NCBI RefSeq assembly: GCF_000498755.1
Contig: NZ_AXUS01000001.1
Location: forward strand, 62,001-126,000
Length of the DNA stretch: 64,000 nucleotides
Source: Clostridioides mangenotii TR
GTDB taxonomy: Bacteria; Bacillota; Clostridia; Peptostreptococcales; Peptostreptococcaceae
Reading direction: 5' to 3'
The position numbers and the translations under genes are program-made. Below the pieces are notes generated by a model. The model was given only the letters and a program-made list of their open reading frames with translations, was not told where the DNA came from and searched no databases. Positions 25,860-34,176 of the stretch are shown here, piece by piece (within the stretch, counting starts at the first letter, position 1; each line of letters starts with the position of its first letter).

Positions 25860-26261
25860 CTATTTAATTTTTTTACTTATATTAATAAAAATCATCAGTA
25901 CTTGTACTAGAATAATAGCAATCAATCCTAAAATAGTAAAATAATAACTTGTGTAGCTCTCAACGCTAAAGGCGCATAAAAAGTAAAGGGATAATGATGA
26001 AAATACTATTAATGTTAATGAGCTAATTTTAGCTCGTTTTTTTATGAATAGTAAAATCGAAAATATAATCGATATAACTAATACTAAGCTAAAAATCTTT
26101 AATAAACCATCTAATGGATAGTTTGTAACCCATTCTATATTTTTAGACATAACATGTCTAACCATTCCCATTCTTGTTTCTGTAAAGTATTGAACAGCTA
26201 TACAGTACACTATTAATGAAAACTGTAAAATGGCTAAGAGGTAATTGATAATTTTTTTCAT
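25860..26261 (-). CDS. Small four-helix membrane protein of unknown function
   Basis: A 133-residue, very hydrophobic protein with four predicted membrane helices (about residues 5-23, 50-72, 76-96 and 103-127) and a lysine-rich C-terminus. I do not recognise a family. The SD is weak (GTAGGT upstream of the ATG). It lies alone between the relic at 25630-25807 and the unexplained block at 26340-26580. The codon composition is as A+T-rich as that of its neighbours. The reading frame and membrane character look genuine, but expression is unproven. Confidence 0.55.
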   Translation of the reverse strand: MKKIINYLLAILQFSLIVYCIAVQYFTETRMGMVRHVMSKNIEWVTNYPLDGLLKIFSLVLVISIIFSILLFIKKRAKISSLTLIVFSSLSLYFLCAFSVESYTSYYFTILGLIAIILVQVLMIFINISKKIK

Positions 26262-26339
26262 AAAGTTTAAACCTACTTTCTTTTTTCTAGATTAATCTTA
26301 TAAAATTTGAATAATTAAGTCAATATATACAGTCTTAAT

Positions 26340-26580
26340 CTATTATTATATTGATAATAATAGATAGGTAGGAGATATTTGACGTATTGAAAAAAATAAA
26401 TCTTATTTGATATAAGATCTTGGGATGAGTTTATTGGGAAACTAGCGGATATAGCTATATAAAAGAAGCAGGTACGCCTAAAGGGGCAGTATGGAGGCAT
26501 GCCGGAAGTGACAAAATTATCTATATTTCTATAATCGTGCGTATAGTAATGATTTATCAACTATAGAGCACGCTTATTTT
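26340..26580 (+). other. Unexplained block bounded by hairpins: possible orphan RNA or gene relic
   Basis: The left edge is a 10-bp perfect inverted repeat, CTATTATTAT (26340-26349) and ATAATAATAG (26354-26363). The right edge is a terminator-like hairpin: CGTGC and ATAGT (26536-26547) pair with ACTAT and GCACG (26560-26572), followed by CTTATTTTT. Between them is a block of higher G+C (about 26425-26510, for example GCAGGTACGCCTAAAGGGGC and GGCATGCCGG) unlike the flanking DNA. No frame is open for long. One frame gives GTPKGAVWRHAGSDK, so a dead coding fragment is also possible. I could not match it to a known RNA class. Confidence 0.35.
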
Positions 26581-26632
26581 TGTATTAAATCTTACATAAA
26601 GAACTCAATTATTCAATTTAAATATAATTACA

Positions 26633-28015
26633 CTATTTGGATATTATATTTTTTAAAATTCTCAATCCATTATCTAATTCACTAGCTTTGTATGTAGATG
26701 ATAACGAAATACGCAAAAACTGTTTTTCATTATAATTTCCAACTAAAAAACGATTTGAATGATAAATACGCAGACCGTTTTCTGTAGCCTCTTTTTTAAT
26801 TTCGGAAGAATTTAAATGGGGTTTTATAGGTAACCATCTAAAAAAGCTCAAAGGATTTTCATTTGGATTATATATATCAAAATATTTTTTATAAATGTTA
26901 TTTCTATGTTTTATTATAGATTTTTTTTCTTCAATAATTCTATCAGCTACTCCAGTATTAATCATCTCAGAAATTATCTCTACATTTAATGCAGAGGTTT
27001 TTATATTAACGTTATATATTATCCTTTCTATTGTTGATGAAAATTTACTGGGAAATACCATAAACGCAACACGCAGTCCTGAACATAGAGACTTTGATGT
27101 ACTACATATATATATTGAATTTTCTGGAACTAAACAAGTAATGGGTTTAAAATTTTGTGGTACAAGGAAAGTATATATATCGTCTTCAATTAAAATAAGA
27201 TTATATTCACTTATAACATTAGCAATCTCTTTTCTACGTTCCATATTCATCAATATAGCAGTAGGATTACTACAAGATGGTATTAAGTACACTCCCTTTA
27301 TATTGTTTAACATACACTGTGATTTTAACTCGTCAGGATTCATACCATACAGATCACCTTCTATTGGAATCAACTGAATATTTAGCATATTTGCCAATTC
27401 AATAACATTTGGGTATGTGTACATATCAATCGCAATTTTATCCCCTGGCTTAAAAAGAGAAATGAGAGAAAGTGTAATTGAATTTTGTGATCCAGAAGTT
27501 ATAGCTATATTATCTAATTTTGCATTTAAGTTATATCGTTGTAACCAACTTTGTGCTGATAACTTATGATGTTTAAGTCCTGATGGATTACCATAATCTA
27601 ATAAATTTTCTATACAACTTTTTGATAATACCTCTTTTGTTACGTTTGCAACAATTGAGTTAGTCTGGTCCAGTGGTCTTATAACACCTAATTCAATATA
27701 ATTTTTTTCTATTTTGTTATCTGTTATAGATATATCACTGCTTGCATTTGGCGAAACAAAAGTTCCTCTCCCGATTACTGCATAAATTAAACCTTTCAAC
27801 TCGCAGATTTTAAAAGCTCTTGTAATAGTACTAAGGTTTAAATCTATATAATCAGCCAACTCCCTTTGAGGTGGCAATTTTACATTAGGGGCAAGGCTAC
27901 CATTTTTGATATCTTGTTCTAATAAATTAGCTATAGAGAGATAAAATGGTGATGATAATTGATCTTTTTTTGGCTTCCATGACATTGGATAATTTTCAAA
28001 AGAATTAACTGGCAT
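26633..28015 (-). CDS. MocR-family (GntR-aminotransferase) transcriptional regulator
   Basis: A 460-residue regulator with an N-terminal GntR winged helix (LLEQDIKNGSLAPNVKLPPQ, RELADYIDLNLSTITRAF; residues about 30-100) fused to a class I aminotransferase-like domain. The PLP-lysine region is ICSTSKSLCSGLRVAFMVFP, and ITSGSQNSITLSLISLF and YLIPSCSNPTAILMN are recognisable fold-type I motifs. MocR proteins sense PLP adducts or amines and control adjacent genes. Here it is divergent from phzF and ridA, with AGGAGG before its ATG. Repeated TTGTATGCA sequences lie in the shared promoter region. The effector is unknown; an amino compound handled by the PhzF/RidA pair is a reasonable guess. Confidence 0.92.
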   Translation of the reverse strand: MPVNSFENYPMSWKPKKDQLSSPFYLSIANLLEQDIKNGSLAPNVKLPPQRELADYIDLNLSTITRAFKICELKGLIYAVIGRGTFVSPNASSDISITDNKIEKNYIELGVIRPLDQTNSIVANVTKEVLSKSCIENLLDYGNPSGLKHHKLSAQSWLQRYNLNAKLDNIAITSGSQNSITLSLISLFKPGDKIAIDMYTYPNVIELANMLNIQLIPIEGDLYGMNPDELKSQCMLNNIKGVYLIPSCSNPTAILMNMERRKEIANVISEYNLILIEDDIYTFLVPQNFKPITCLVPENSIYICSTSKSLCSGLRVAFMVFPSKFSSTIERIIYNVNIKTSALNVEIISEMINTGVADRIIEEKKSIIKHRNNIYKKYFDIYNPNENPLSFFRWLPIKPHLNSSEIKKEATENGLRIYHSNRFLVGNYNEKQFLRISLSSTYKASELDNGLRILKNIISK

Positions 28016-28031
28016 ATTGACCTCCTATAAT

Positions 28032-28108
28032 ATTGTATGCAATACAATTATGTCATTGTATGCATTATTTTGCAATGATATACTTTTATTAAATTTAGTT
28101 TGTATGCA
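28032..28108. promoter_or_regulatory. Divergent promoter with three TTGTATGCA elements (candidate MocR operators)
   Basis: TTGTATGCA occurs at 28033-28041, 28056-28064 and 28100-28108, all in the same orientation. The first is part of the palindrome ATTGTAT-GCA-ATACAAT (28032-28048). The second overlaps the -35 box TTGTAT (28056-28061) of a promoter whose -10, TATACT, is at 28079-28084 with a 17-base spacer. The third lies in the 5' leader just before the phzF SD. Direct repeats near a divergent gene are what MocR regulators usually bind. Confidence 0.7.
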
Positions 28109-28123
28109 AAAGGAGGTATTATT

Positions 28124-28903
28124 ATGAAGTACTATGTTGCTGATGCATTTGCAAAAAAGGTATTTGAGGGTAATCCGGCTGGAGTTTGTGTTCTAGAAAG
28201 TCCGCTATCAGAAGATTTAATGCAGAAAATTGCTATTGAAAACAATCTTTCTGAAACAGCATTCGCAGTAAAAGTAAGTGATGGATACGATTTAAAGTGG
28301 TATACGCCTGGTGGTGAAGTAGACTTATGTGGACACGCAACTTTAGCGACGGCATTTATTATTACAAAATTTGTAGATACTGGCGTAGGTAAAATTTTAT
28401 TTCATTCAATGAGTGGAGATTTAACTGTAACCAAAAAAGGAGATTTATTTGAAATGGATTTTCCAAGTATAATGCCAAAAGAATTTCCACTTACTGACCA
28501 AATGGTTGAAGCGTTAGGAGTAAAACCACTAGAGACTTATTTGAATAGAGATTTGGTTTTTGTTTTAGAAAACGAAGAAATGGTGCAAAATTTTGAACCT
28601 AATCTATCAAAATTAGAGAATTTACCAGATGGAATGGGAGTTCTTATAACAGCAAAAGGGAACAAACATGATTTTGTATCTAGAACTTTTTTCCCAAAAA
28701 TTAAAGTTCCAGAGGATCCTGTATGTGGATCAGCGCACAGCAATTTTATACCATATTGGGCAAAACGTTTAGGAAAAGATGAAATGGTGGCAAGGCAGCT
28801 TTCTAAAAGAGGAGGTACTTTATACTGTAAATATAATGGTGATAGAGTATCTATAAGCGGTCACGCTTCATTGTATTCTATAGCCGAAATTTTTCCGGAA
28901 TAA
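28124..28903 (+). CDS. PhzF-family isomerase/epimerase-like protein
   Basis: A 259-residue protein of the PhzF (diaminopimelate-epimerase fold) family. The ATG at 28124 follows AAAGGAGG, so the TTG at 28100 is not the start. The active-site region YYVADAFAKKVFEGNPAGV with NNLSETAFAV carries the conserved Glu of the family (SET). LKWYTPGGEVDLCGHATLA and EDPVCGSAHSNFIPYWA are diagnostic. PhzF proteins isomerise small metabolites, and the exact substrate here is unknown. The gene is followed after 32 bases by a RidA gene and is probably controlled by the divergent MocR regulator. Confidence 0.9.
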   Translation: MKYYVADAFAKKVFEGNPAGVCVLESPLSEDLMQKIAIENNLSETAFAVKVSDGYDLKWYTPGGEVDLCGHATLATAFIITKFVDTGVGKILFHSMSGDLTVTKKGDLFEMDFPSIMPKEFPLTDQMVEALGVKPLETYLNRDLVFVLENEEMVQNFEPNLSKLENLPDGMGVLITAKGNKHDFVSRTFFPKIKVPEDPVCGSAHSNFIPYWAKRLGKDEMVARQLSKRGGTLYCKYNGDRVSISGHASLYSIAEIFPE

Positions 28904-28935
28904 CTTATAATCATCTATAAATAGGAGGAAATACA

Positions 28936-29394
28936 ATGAAGATAGAAGAAAGAATCAAAGAGCTTGGAATTAGATTACCTGAAAACACAAAACCGGGGGG
29001 TATGTATGTACCTGTTAAGCATTTAGGAAATGCACTATTCGTGGCTGGACAAGTTCCTTTTGTAGATGGCAAATTAAAATATACCGGTAAAGTGGGAAAA
29101 GATAGAACTTTAGAAGAGGCGCAGGATGCAGCAAAAATTTGTATAATAAATTTGCTTGCAGCGGTAATGGATTATATAGGTGATTTAGACAAAATAGAAA
29201 ATGTTATAAAATTACAAGCATTTGTAAGTAGTGAAGTTGGATTTACTGAGCAACATATAGTAGTAAATGCAGCATCTGAACTCTTATATGAAATATTTGG
29301 AGAACTCGGCAGACATGCACGTACTGCAGTAGGAACAAATCAGCTTCCTTTAGATGCAACAGTAGAGATAGAAGCTATTCTAGAGTACAAGTAG
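28936..29394 (+). CDS. RidA-family (YjgF/YER057c/UK114) protein
   Basis: A 152-residue RidA-superfamily protein, a little longer than the 128-residue archetype and similar to the TdcF/YjgH-type subgroup (GNALFVAGQVPFVDGKLKYT, GRHARTAVGTNQLPLDATVEIEA). The Arg in RHARTAVG corresponds to the catalytic arginine that positions the imine carboxylate. RidA proteins hydrolyse reactive enamine/imine intermediates released by PLP enzymes. Pairing with PhzF and a PLP-binding MocR regulator suggests a pathway that produces such intermediates. The SD TAGGAGG is close to the ATG. A strong terminator follows, ending the operon. Confidence 0.9.
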   Translation: MKIEERIKELGIRLPENTKPGGMYVPVKHLGNALFVAGQVPFVDGKLKYTGKVGKDRTLEEAQDAAKICIINLLAAVMDYIGDLDKIENVIKLQAFVSSEVGFTEQHIVVNAASELLYEIFGELGRHARTAVGTNQLPLDATVEIEAILEYK

Positions 29395-29402
29395 AATTAT
29401 GT

Positions 29403-29433
29403 AACGACAGTTTTTAATAAACTGTCGTTTTTC
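29403..29433 (+). terminator. Terminator of phzF-ridA
   Basis: AACGACAGTTT (29403-29413), TTAAT loop, AAACTGTCGTT (29419-29429), then TTT. Confidence 0.85.
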
Positions 29434-29549
29434 TATTGACCAATTTTATGTGTAAACATTTAAGAGATCATAGATTTTAAATCGATCAGTTGGTTAAATA
29501 ATTTTATCATGGATTTAGAAGAGTCAATAGTAAATAGCTTTCTAAGTTG

Positions 29550-29618
29550 ATGCTTTCTAACGACAATGTACTAGTACTTGACGAAGCATATTTTTATAGG
29601 TAAGTCAACATTCGTCAA
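29550..29618. repeat. Nested inverted repeats in the gap 29434-29847
   Basis: The 10-bp palindrome GTACTAGTAC lies at 29568-29577. ATGCTT (29550-29555) and AAGCAT (29584-29589) flank it. TTGACGAA (29578-29585) pairs with TTCGTCAA (29611-29618). No gene is seen in this 414-base gap; the rest is A+T-rich. The arrangement may be the end of a vanished mobile element or a regulator site for the downstream cluster. Confidence 0.4.
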
Positions 29619-29847
29619 TTACACTCCACCTCCCACAAGCATAATTCAATGTTAAGCATATCAACTTTTCACATTTCTTACTACATTATTTTTAATCACT
29701 AAACAATAGATAATTTAAATAGTAAAAAGATATATATAGATAATTTATATAGTAAGACAATTACCTTCTTACTTAATTGACTTTAAAGAAATTATTGCTT
29801 ATAGTTTTATTGTACATTTGTATTTTATTGAATAATCAGATAGAAAA

Positions 29848-30531
29848 ATGAGAGGATTTGGGTTATTGAAAGAAGCAATCATTATATTTACTAGAACCCC
29901 AATTCCGGGGAAAACAAAAACAAGGTTACAGGATTTTTTAACACCTATTGAATGTGCACAACTTCATAAAAACTTTATAAAGGATGTATATGTTTCTTGC
30001 AAAGATACTGGCAAGGATATTTTTATATTCTATACACCTGATGAAGGACTTGAAATACTTAGAAAGATATTTATTGATGAATTGAGGTATTATCCTCAAA
30101 TAGGAAGTGATATTGGAGTTAGGATGGGAAATGCAATAGAAACAGTTCTCACACTTGGATATGATCGGTGTGTGTTGATTGGAACAGATATCCCGACTAT
30201 AAAATCTAAGGATATAATTAGTGCACTATATAAACTTGATGATAGTGATATATCCTTAATACCTACTTATGATGGTGGCTACTGTTTGATTGGTATGAAA
30301 AAAAGTAATATGGATGTATTTATTCACCAATCCTATGGACACAGTGAGGTTATTGAAAATACGAAGCATAACTTAGATAAATTGGGACTTAGTTATTATT
30401 TATGTAACCCATGTTTAGATATTGATGAAAAAGAAGATCTGATCGAACTTTGGAACAATAAAAACAAAAAAGAATACTACTGCGGACATACACAAAAATA
30501 TCTTGAGACAATCTCAAGCTTGTTCAGGTGA
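29848..30531 (+). CDS. TIGR04282-type (DUF2064) transferase, arsenosugar-cluster family
   Basis: A 227-residue nucleotidyl/glycosyltransferase-fold protein of the DUF2064 family, labelled 'arsenosugar biosynthesis glycosyltransferase' (TIGR04282). Diagnostic are the start AIIIFTRTPIPGKTKTRL, the strand CVLIGTDIPTIKSKDI with the metal-type D-x-P, and LIPTYDGGYCLIGMK. A TTG at 29866 is an alternative start with a plausible SD (GAGAGG). It opens a run of eight same-strand genes with short gaps, two of which (this one and 33030) are the TIGR04282/04283 pair. The name reflects gene neighbourhood in other organisms; the acceptor is unknown. Confidence 0.85.
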   Translation: MRGFGLLKEAIIIFTRTPIPGKTKTRLQDFLTPIECAQLHKNFIKDVYVSCKDTGKDIFIFYTPDEGLEILRKIFIDELRYYPQIGSDIGVRMGNAIETVLTLGYDRCVLIGTDIPTIKSKDIISALYKLDDSDISLIPTYDGGYCLIGMKKSNMDVFIHQSYGHSEVIENTKHNLDKLGLSYYLCNPCLDIDEKEDLIELWNNKNKKEYYCGHTQKYLETISSLFR

Positions 30532-30542
30532 GGATGATAAAA

Positions 30543-31556
30543 ATGAAAATAGATCAAATAAAAGAGTATATCAATAATAATGAAGTTAGAAAGTCATTAA
30601 ATATACAATCTAATAAAGAGATTGATGTATCATTATTGGGACAAGGAGAGTATAATGTTAATTTTCTATTTATAAATCCTGATAATAATAAGAAGTTAGT
30701 ACTTAGATTAAATACGGCAAGTCAAATGAATTTAGACAATCAAATCTCTTATGAGTTTAATGTATTAAAAATGCTTGAGTTGAGTGGAAGAACACCAAAG
30801 CCAATATTTGTTGACTCTAGTATGGATAAACTACCTTATGGTTTATTAGCAATGGAATTTCTTCCAGGAGTTCCATTAGACTATAAAACTGATTTAGAGA
30901 TAGCTGCAAGTTGTTTGGCAGATATTCACAGTGTTGACTTTAACGAAAACAATCACCTCATTACTCCAAAGAACCCGTTAAAAGCAATATTTGTAGAGTG
31001 TGTGGAGATGTCATCAAAATATTTGAATTCAGATATCGGTGATGAAAATATAAAAATTATAATAAAAAGAATGATTGAAAAAAGTGAAAGAAGTGTTTTA
31101 AATATCGATGAAAATTTAAATAAATACAATATTATAAACACAGAACTTAATTCAGGAAATTTCCTGATCAATGGAAAGGGTAAGAATAATTATATTATTG
31201 ATTGGGAGAAACCTATATTAGGAGAAGTTGAACAAGATCTGGGACATTTTCTTGCTCCTACAACAACATTCTGGAAGACAGATGTTATACTTACAAGAGC
31301 TGAGATGGAAGATTTTGTGAGAATGTACATAGAAAAAGTTAATGGCAGGTTTGAAACTAAAAATTTATGGGACAAACTAGAAAAATATATTATAATTACT
31401 TGTTTGAGAGGGATAACTTGGTGTTCAATGGCGTGGGTAGAATATCAAGACCCAGATAAACTGATAAGAAATGAGTTTACGTACAATAAGATAGAGAATT
31501 ACTTAAAGGAAAGCTTTTTGTTAAACATTGAGGATGAGTACTTTAATAAATTATAA
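30543..31556 (+). CDS. APH/choline-kinase-like phosphotransferase
   Basis: About 337 residues of an aminoglycoside-phosphotransferase-fold kinase. LLGQGEYNVNFLF is the nucleotide-binding loop, KLVLRLN has the lysine-strand equivalent, and LAMEFLPGVPLD is the hinge. ELNSGNFLING matches the catalytic loop, with Asn or Glu in place of the usual His-x-Asp (HGDLHPGN), and NYIIDWEKPILG carries the DxD/DWE metal site. The change from HxD to NTELNSGN removes the canonical catalytic aspartate, so activity may differ. I choose the ATG at 30543, since the SD AGGTGAGG overlaps earlier starts. The substrate is unknown; the neighbours suggest a sugar or amino alcohol in the ArsS cluster. Confidence 0.75.
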   Translation: MKIDQIKEYINNNEVRKSLNIQSNKEIDVSLLGQGEYNVNFLFINPDNNKKLVLRLNTASQMNLDNQISYEFNVLKMLELSGRTPKPIFVDSSMDKLPYGLLAMEFLPGVPLDYKTDLEIAASCLADIHSVDFNENNHLITPKNPLKAIFVECVEMSSKYLNSDIGDENIKIIIKRMIEKSERSVLNIDENLNKYNIINTELNSGNFLINGKGKNNYIIDWEKPILGEVEQDLGHFLAPTTTFWKTDVILTRAEMEDFVRMYIEKVNGRFETKNLWDKLEKYIIITCLRGITWCSMAWVEYQDPDKLIRNEFTYNKIENYLKESFLLNIEDEYFNKL

Positions 31557-31603
31557 AGAATTTAAATTTGTAATACATAAAATACTGTATGAAAGAGGTT
31601 CTT

Positions 31604-32308
31604 ATGAAGAGAAAAAGTAAAATTAAATTAATAACAGTTGGAATTATACTGCTTTTTTTATTAATTTATATGTTTGTACCCTCAGTTAAAGGTCAAATCA
31701 CTGAAGTTGTCTATATTTTATCTAGTATGAATGTAGATGGAGTGATAGAGTATATTAGATCATTTGGTGCGTGGGCTGTAGTAATATCGTTTTTACTTAT
31801 GATATTTCAGTCAATTGCTGCGCCGATACCTGCATTTTTAATAACATTTGCCAATGCAGCCATATTTGGTTGGTGGCAAGGGGCAATTTTATCGTGGACA
31901 AGTGCTATGGCTGGAGCTTCACTGTGTTTTTACATAGCAAATATACTTGGTAGGGATGCTGCAGAAAAATTGACAAGCAAAACAGCATTAGAAAGTGTAG
32001 ACGGTTTTTTTGAAAAGTATGGTAAACATACTATATTGATATGTAGATTGCTTCCGTTTATGTCTTTTGATATCGTAAGTTATGCTGCTGGCCTTACTTC
32101 TATGTCGTTTATTTCTTTCTTTGTTGCTACAGGTATTGGTCAATTACCAGCAACTATTATATATTCTTATGTAGGTGGAATGCTTTCAGGAGGTGTTAAA
32201 AAACTAGTAATGGGACTTCTTATATTATTTGCAGTTTCAGTACTTGTTTTTATGATTAAGAAAATTTTTAATGATAAGAAAAAAATGGACAACGGTGCTC
32301 AAGAGTAG
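31604..32308 (+). CDS. TVP38/TMEM64 (DedA-like) membrane protein, copy 1
   Basis: A protein of about 234 residues with five to six membrane helices and the VTT/SNARE-associated domain. Marks are QSIAAPIPAFLITFANAAIFG, FGWWQGAILSWTSAMAGASL and ICRLLPFMSFDIVSYAAGLT with FFVATGIGQLPATIIYSYVG. I use the ATG at 31604, because AAAGAGG lies just before it and within the longer ORF. Proteins of this fold may move phospholipids or ions; in bacteria the role is mostly unknown. TVP38 genes recur beside TIGR04282/04283 transferases, which supports a shared pathway. Confidence 0.87.
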   Translation: MKRKSKIKLITVGIILLFLLIYMFVPSVKGQITEVVYILSSMNVDGVIEYIRSFGAWAVVISFLLMIFQSIAAPIPAFLITFANAAIFGWWQGAILSWTSAMAGASLCFYIANILGRDAAEKLTSKTALESVDGFFEKYGKHTILICRLLPFMSFDIVSYAAGLTSMSFISFFVATGIGQLPATIIYSYVGGMLSGGVKKLVMGLLILFAVSVLVFMIKKIFNDKKKMDNGAQE

Positions 32309-32331
32309 ACGTGATTTGAAGGGATGATTTT

Positions 32332-33000
32332 ATGTCAAAGAAAAATAAAAAGCTTATTGTTACTGTATCTTTAATTGCAGTATTTGTCGCAGTATATTTT
32401 ATCTGCTTTAGAGATATAGGAGCTGAAGACATACGAAATTACGTGAATTCATATGGATATTGTGCTCCTATTATATACATTGTTCTATTTACATTTTTAC
32501 CTATAGCTTTTTTTCCAGTACCAATACTGGCGCTCGCAGCTGGTTTAGCTTTTGGGCTTTGGAATGGGACATTTTATACAATTATAGGGGCTGGGCTAAA
32601 TAGTGCAATAATGTATTATATGGCCAAGTTTATGGCAAAAGATTTAGTAGTAGAATTTCTTAAAGGTAAGTTGCCAGAAAAATGGTTGGATTTATTTGAA
32701 GAAGCGGATTCAAAGAGTGGATTTTTAGTGGTATTTGTGTTAAGACTAATACCTCTGGCTCCATATAATGTGATAAACTATGGAGCAGGGCTTACATCTA
32801 TTAGTTTTAAAAATTATATTGTAGCGACCCTGATAGGGATACTTCCAGGGACATTGGTGTTTTTAAATATCGGGGACAAGGCTATAGATGTTAAAAATCC
32901 AGCATTTATAGTTTCAATAGCGCTCTTAGCGATGTTGACAGCTGGATCACTTTATTTGGCAAAAAAGGTTACTCCAAATAATTTTACTAATAAAAAATAA
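32332..33000 (+). CDS. TVP38/TMEM64 (DedA-like) membrane protein, copy 2
   Basis: A 222-residue second member of the TVP38 family, 23 bases after the first. FLPIAFFPVPILALAAGLAFG, GAGLNSAIMYYMAKFMAK and VFVLRLIPLAPYNVINYGAG with ATLIGILPGTLVFLNIGD show the same VTT fold. The two copies differ clearly in sequence (RLLPFMSFD against RLIPLAPYN), so the duplication is not recent. A hetero-oligomeric membrane component of the cluster is possible. Confidence 0.87.
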   Translation: MSKKNKKLIVTVSLIAVFVAVYFICFRDIGAEDIRNYVNSYGYCAPIIYIVLFTFLPIAFFPVPILALAAGLAFGLWNGTFYTIIGAGLNSAIMYYMAKFMAKDLVVEFLKGKLPEKWLDLFEEADSKSGFLVVFVLRLIPLAPYNVINYGAGLTSISFKNYIVATLIGILPGTLVFLNIGDKAIDVKNPAFIVSIALLAMLTAGSLYLAKKVTPNNFTNKK

Positions 33001-33029
33001 AATAGTTTGTGATTTTGAGGTGTTAGGTA

Positions 33030-33704
33030 TTGAGGTTTTCGATAATTATTCCTGTGTTAAATGAAGAAAAAAATATAGGGTCAATAATTGACAATATATT
33101 AAAAGTTAAAGGGGATTATGAGATTGTATTTGTAGATGGTGGAAGCAATGACAATACAGTTTCTATTATAGGAGATAAATATAAGGTGATTTCATCTGAA
33201 AAAGGCAGAGCAAAACAGATGAATCAAGGTGTGTGCGAAAGTAAAGGGGAAGTTTTATTGTTTCTTCACAGTGACAGTATACTTCCAGAAAGCGCTCTAG
33301 AAGATATTGAGGAAGTACTTAAAGGCGGATACAGCGTTGGTTGTTTTAAAGTGAAATTTGACAGTAATAGGCTGCTTATGAAGTGTTGTGGTTTTATGTC
33401 AAATATGAGAGTTAGGTGTAGGCAGATAGTTTTTGGAGATCAAGGGATGTTTATTTATAGAGAAGACTTTTATAAGATTGGGGGATTTATGGACCTTCCT
33501 ATTATGGAGGACTATCAATTTTCCCTTGAGGCTAAAAAACACTACTCTATCGGGCAGACTAAATCTAAGATAATAACATCTAGCAGGAGATTTATAAAAA
33601 AAGGTATTATTAAGACTATGTGGAAGATGCAGCGACTTCAGTGGATGTTTAGAAATGGTGAGGATATCGAGGAAATTGCTTCTATGTACAGAGATGTAAG
33701 ATAA
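33030..33704 (+). CDS. TIGR04283-type GT2 glycosyltransferase, arsenosugar-cluster family
   Basis: A 224-residue family 2 glycosyltransferase of the TIGR04283 type. It starts at TTG with GAGGTG before it. RFSIIIPVLNEEKNI is the nucleotide-binding strand, EIVFVDGGSNDNT the first acidic site, LLFLHSDSILP the DxD-like metal site, and FGDQGMFIYREDFYKIGGF with IMEDYQFS the acceptor region. There are no membrane helices. TIGR04283 usually occurs with TIGR04282, as here. The sugar donor and acceptor are unknown. Confidence 0.88.
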   Translation: MRFSIIIPVLNEEKNIGSIIDNILKVKGDYEIVFVDGGSNDNTVSIIGDKYKVISSEKGRAKQMNQGVCESKGEVLLFLHSDSILPESALEDIEEVLKGGYSVGCFKVKFDSNRLLMKCCGFMSNMRVRCRQIVFGDQGMFIYREDFYKIGGFMDLPIMEDYQFSLEAKKHYSIGQTKSKIITSSRRFIKKGIIKTMWKMQRLQWMFRNGEDIEEIASMYRDVR

Positions 33705-33779
33705 GGGCGATAATTAATAAATAAAAATGCTATTTTATTAAATTTATATAAGATTAAATATAGAGTTAGGAGAATTGAT

Positions 33780-34112
33780 ATGGAAACTTATTATAATAAA
33801 GAAGATTTAGGGAAATTTGGAACTATGGGAGAAAACGCTCCAGAACTATGGGAAAAGTTTATGGCGTACTATGGAGAGGTTTTTGAAGAAGGTGAGCTTA
33901 CAGCTAGAGAAAAAGCTCTGATTGGGCTTGCTGTTGCTACAGCAGTTCAGTGCCCATACTGCATTGATTCATATACTCAGTCATGTTTAGAGCATGGAGT
34001 AAATCAAGAGCAAATGGTTGAAGCAATACATGTGTCTGCTGCTATAAAAGGTGGAGCGACTTTAGTGCATGGAGTTCAAATGAAAAATGTAGCTAAAGGG
34101 TTAGAGCTTTAA
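33780..34112 (+). CDS. Carboxymuconolactone-decarboxylase/AhpD-fold peroxidase-like protein, ArsS-associated
   Basis: A 110-residue AhpD-like protein with the redox pair Cys58-Pro-Tyr-Cys61 in VATAVQCPYCIDSYTQSCLE and a following helix with EAIHVSAAIKGGATLVHG. This is the single-domain form annotated as 'arsenosugar biosynthesis-associated peroxidase-like'. AhpD-fold CxxC proteins reduce disulfides or peroxides and can accept electrons from lipoyl groups. It lies 65 bases before the radical SAM gene, typical for this family. It may re-reduce, or protect, the radical SAM product or a thiol intermediate; this is inference. Confidence 0.85.
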   Translation: METYYNKEDLGKFGTMGENAPELWEKFMAYYGEVFEEGELTAREKALIGLAVATAVQCPYCIDSYTQSCLEHGVNQEQMVEAIHVSAAIKGGATLVHGVQMKNVAKGLEL

Positions 34113-34176
34113 TGCTATAAAACAAGGATAATTAAGAGTAAAATTAATACGAGTATAAATAAAGTGAGGGCTGAGA

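Noticed and set aside
29434-29847. Possible transposase end on the minus strand (LVGGGV and stop)
   Set aside because: Only six codons look similar to transposase C-termini; too short to support an insertion sequence.
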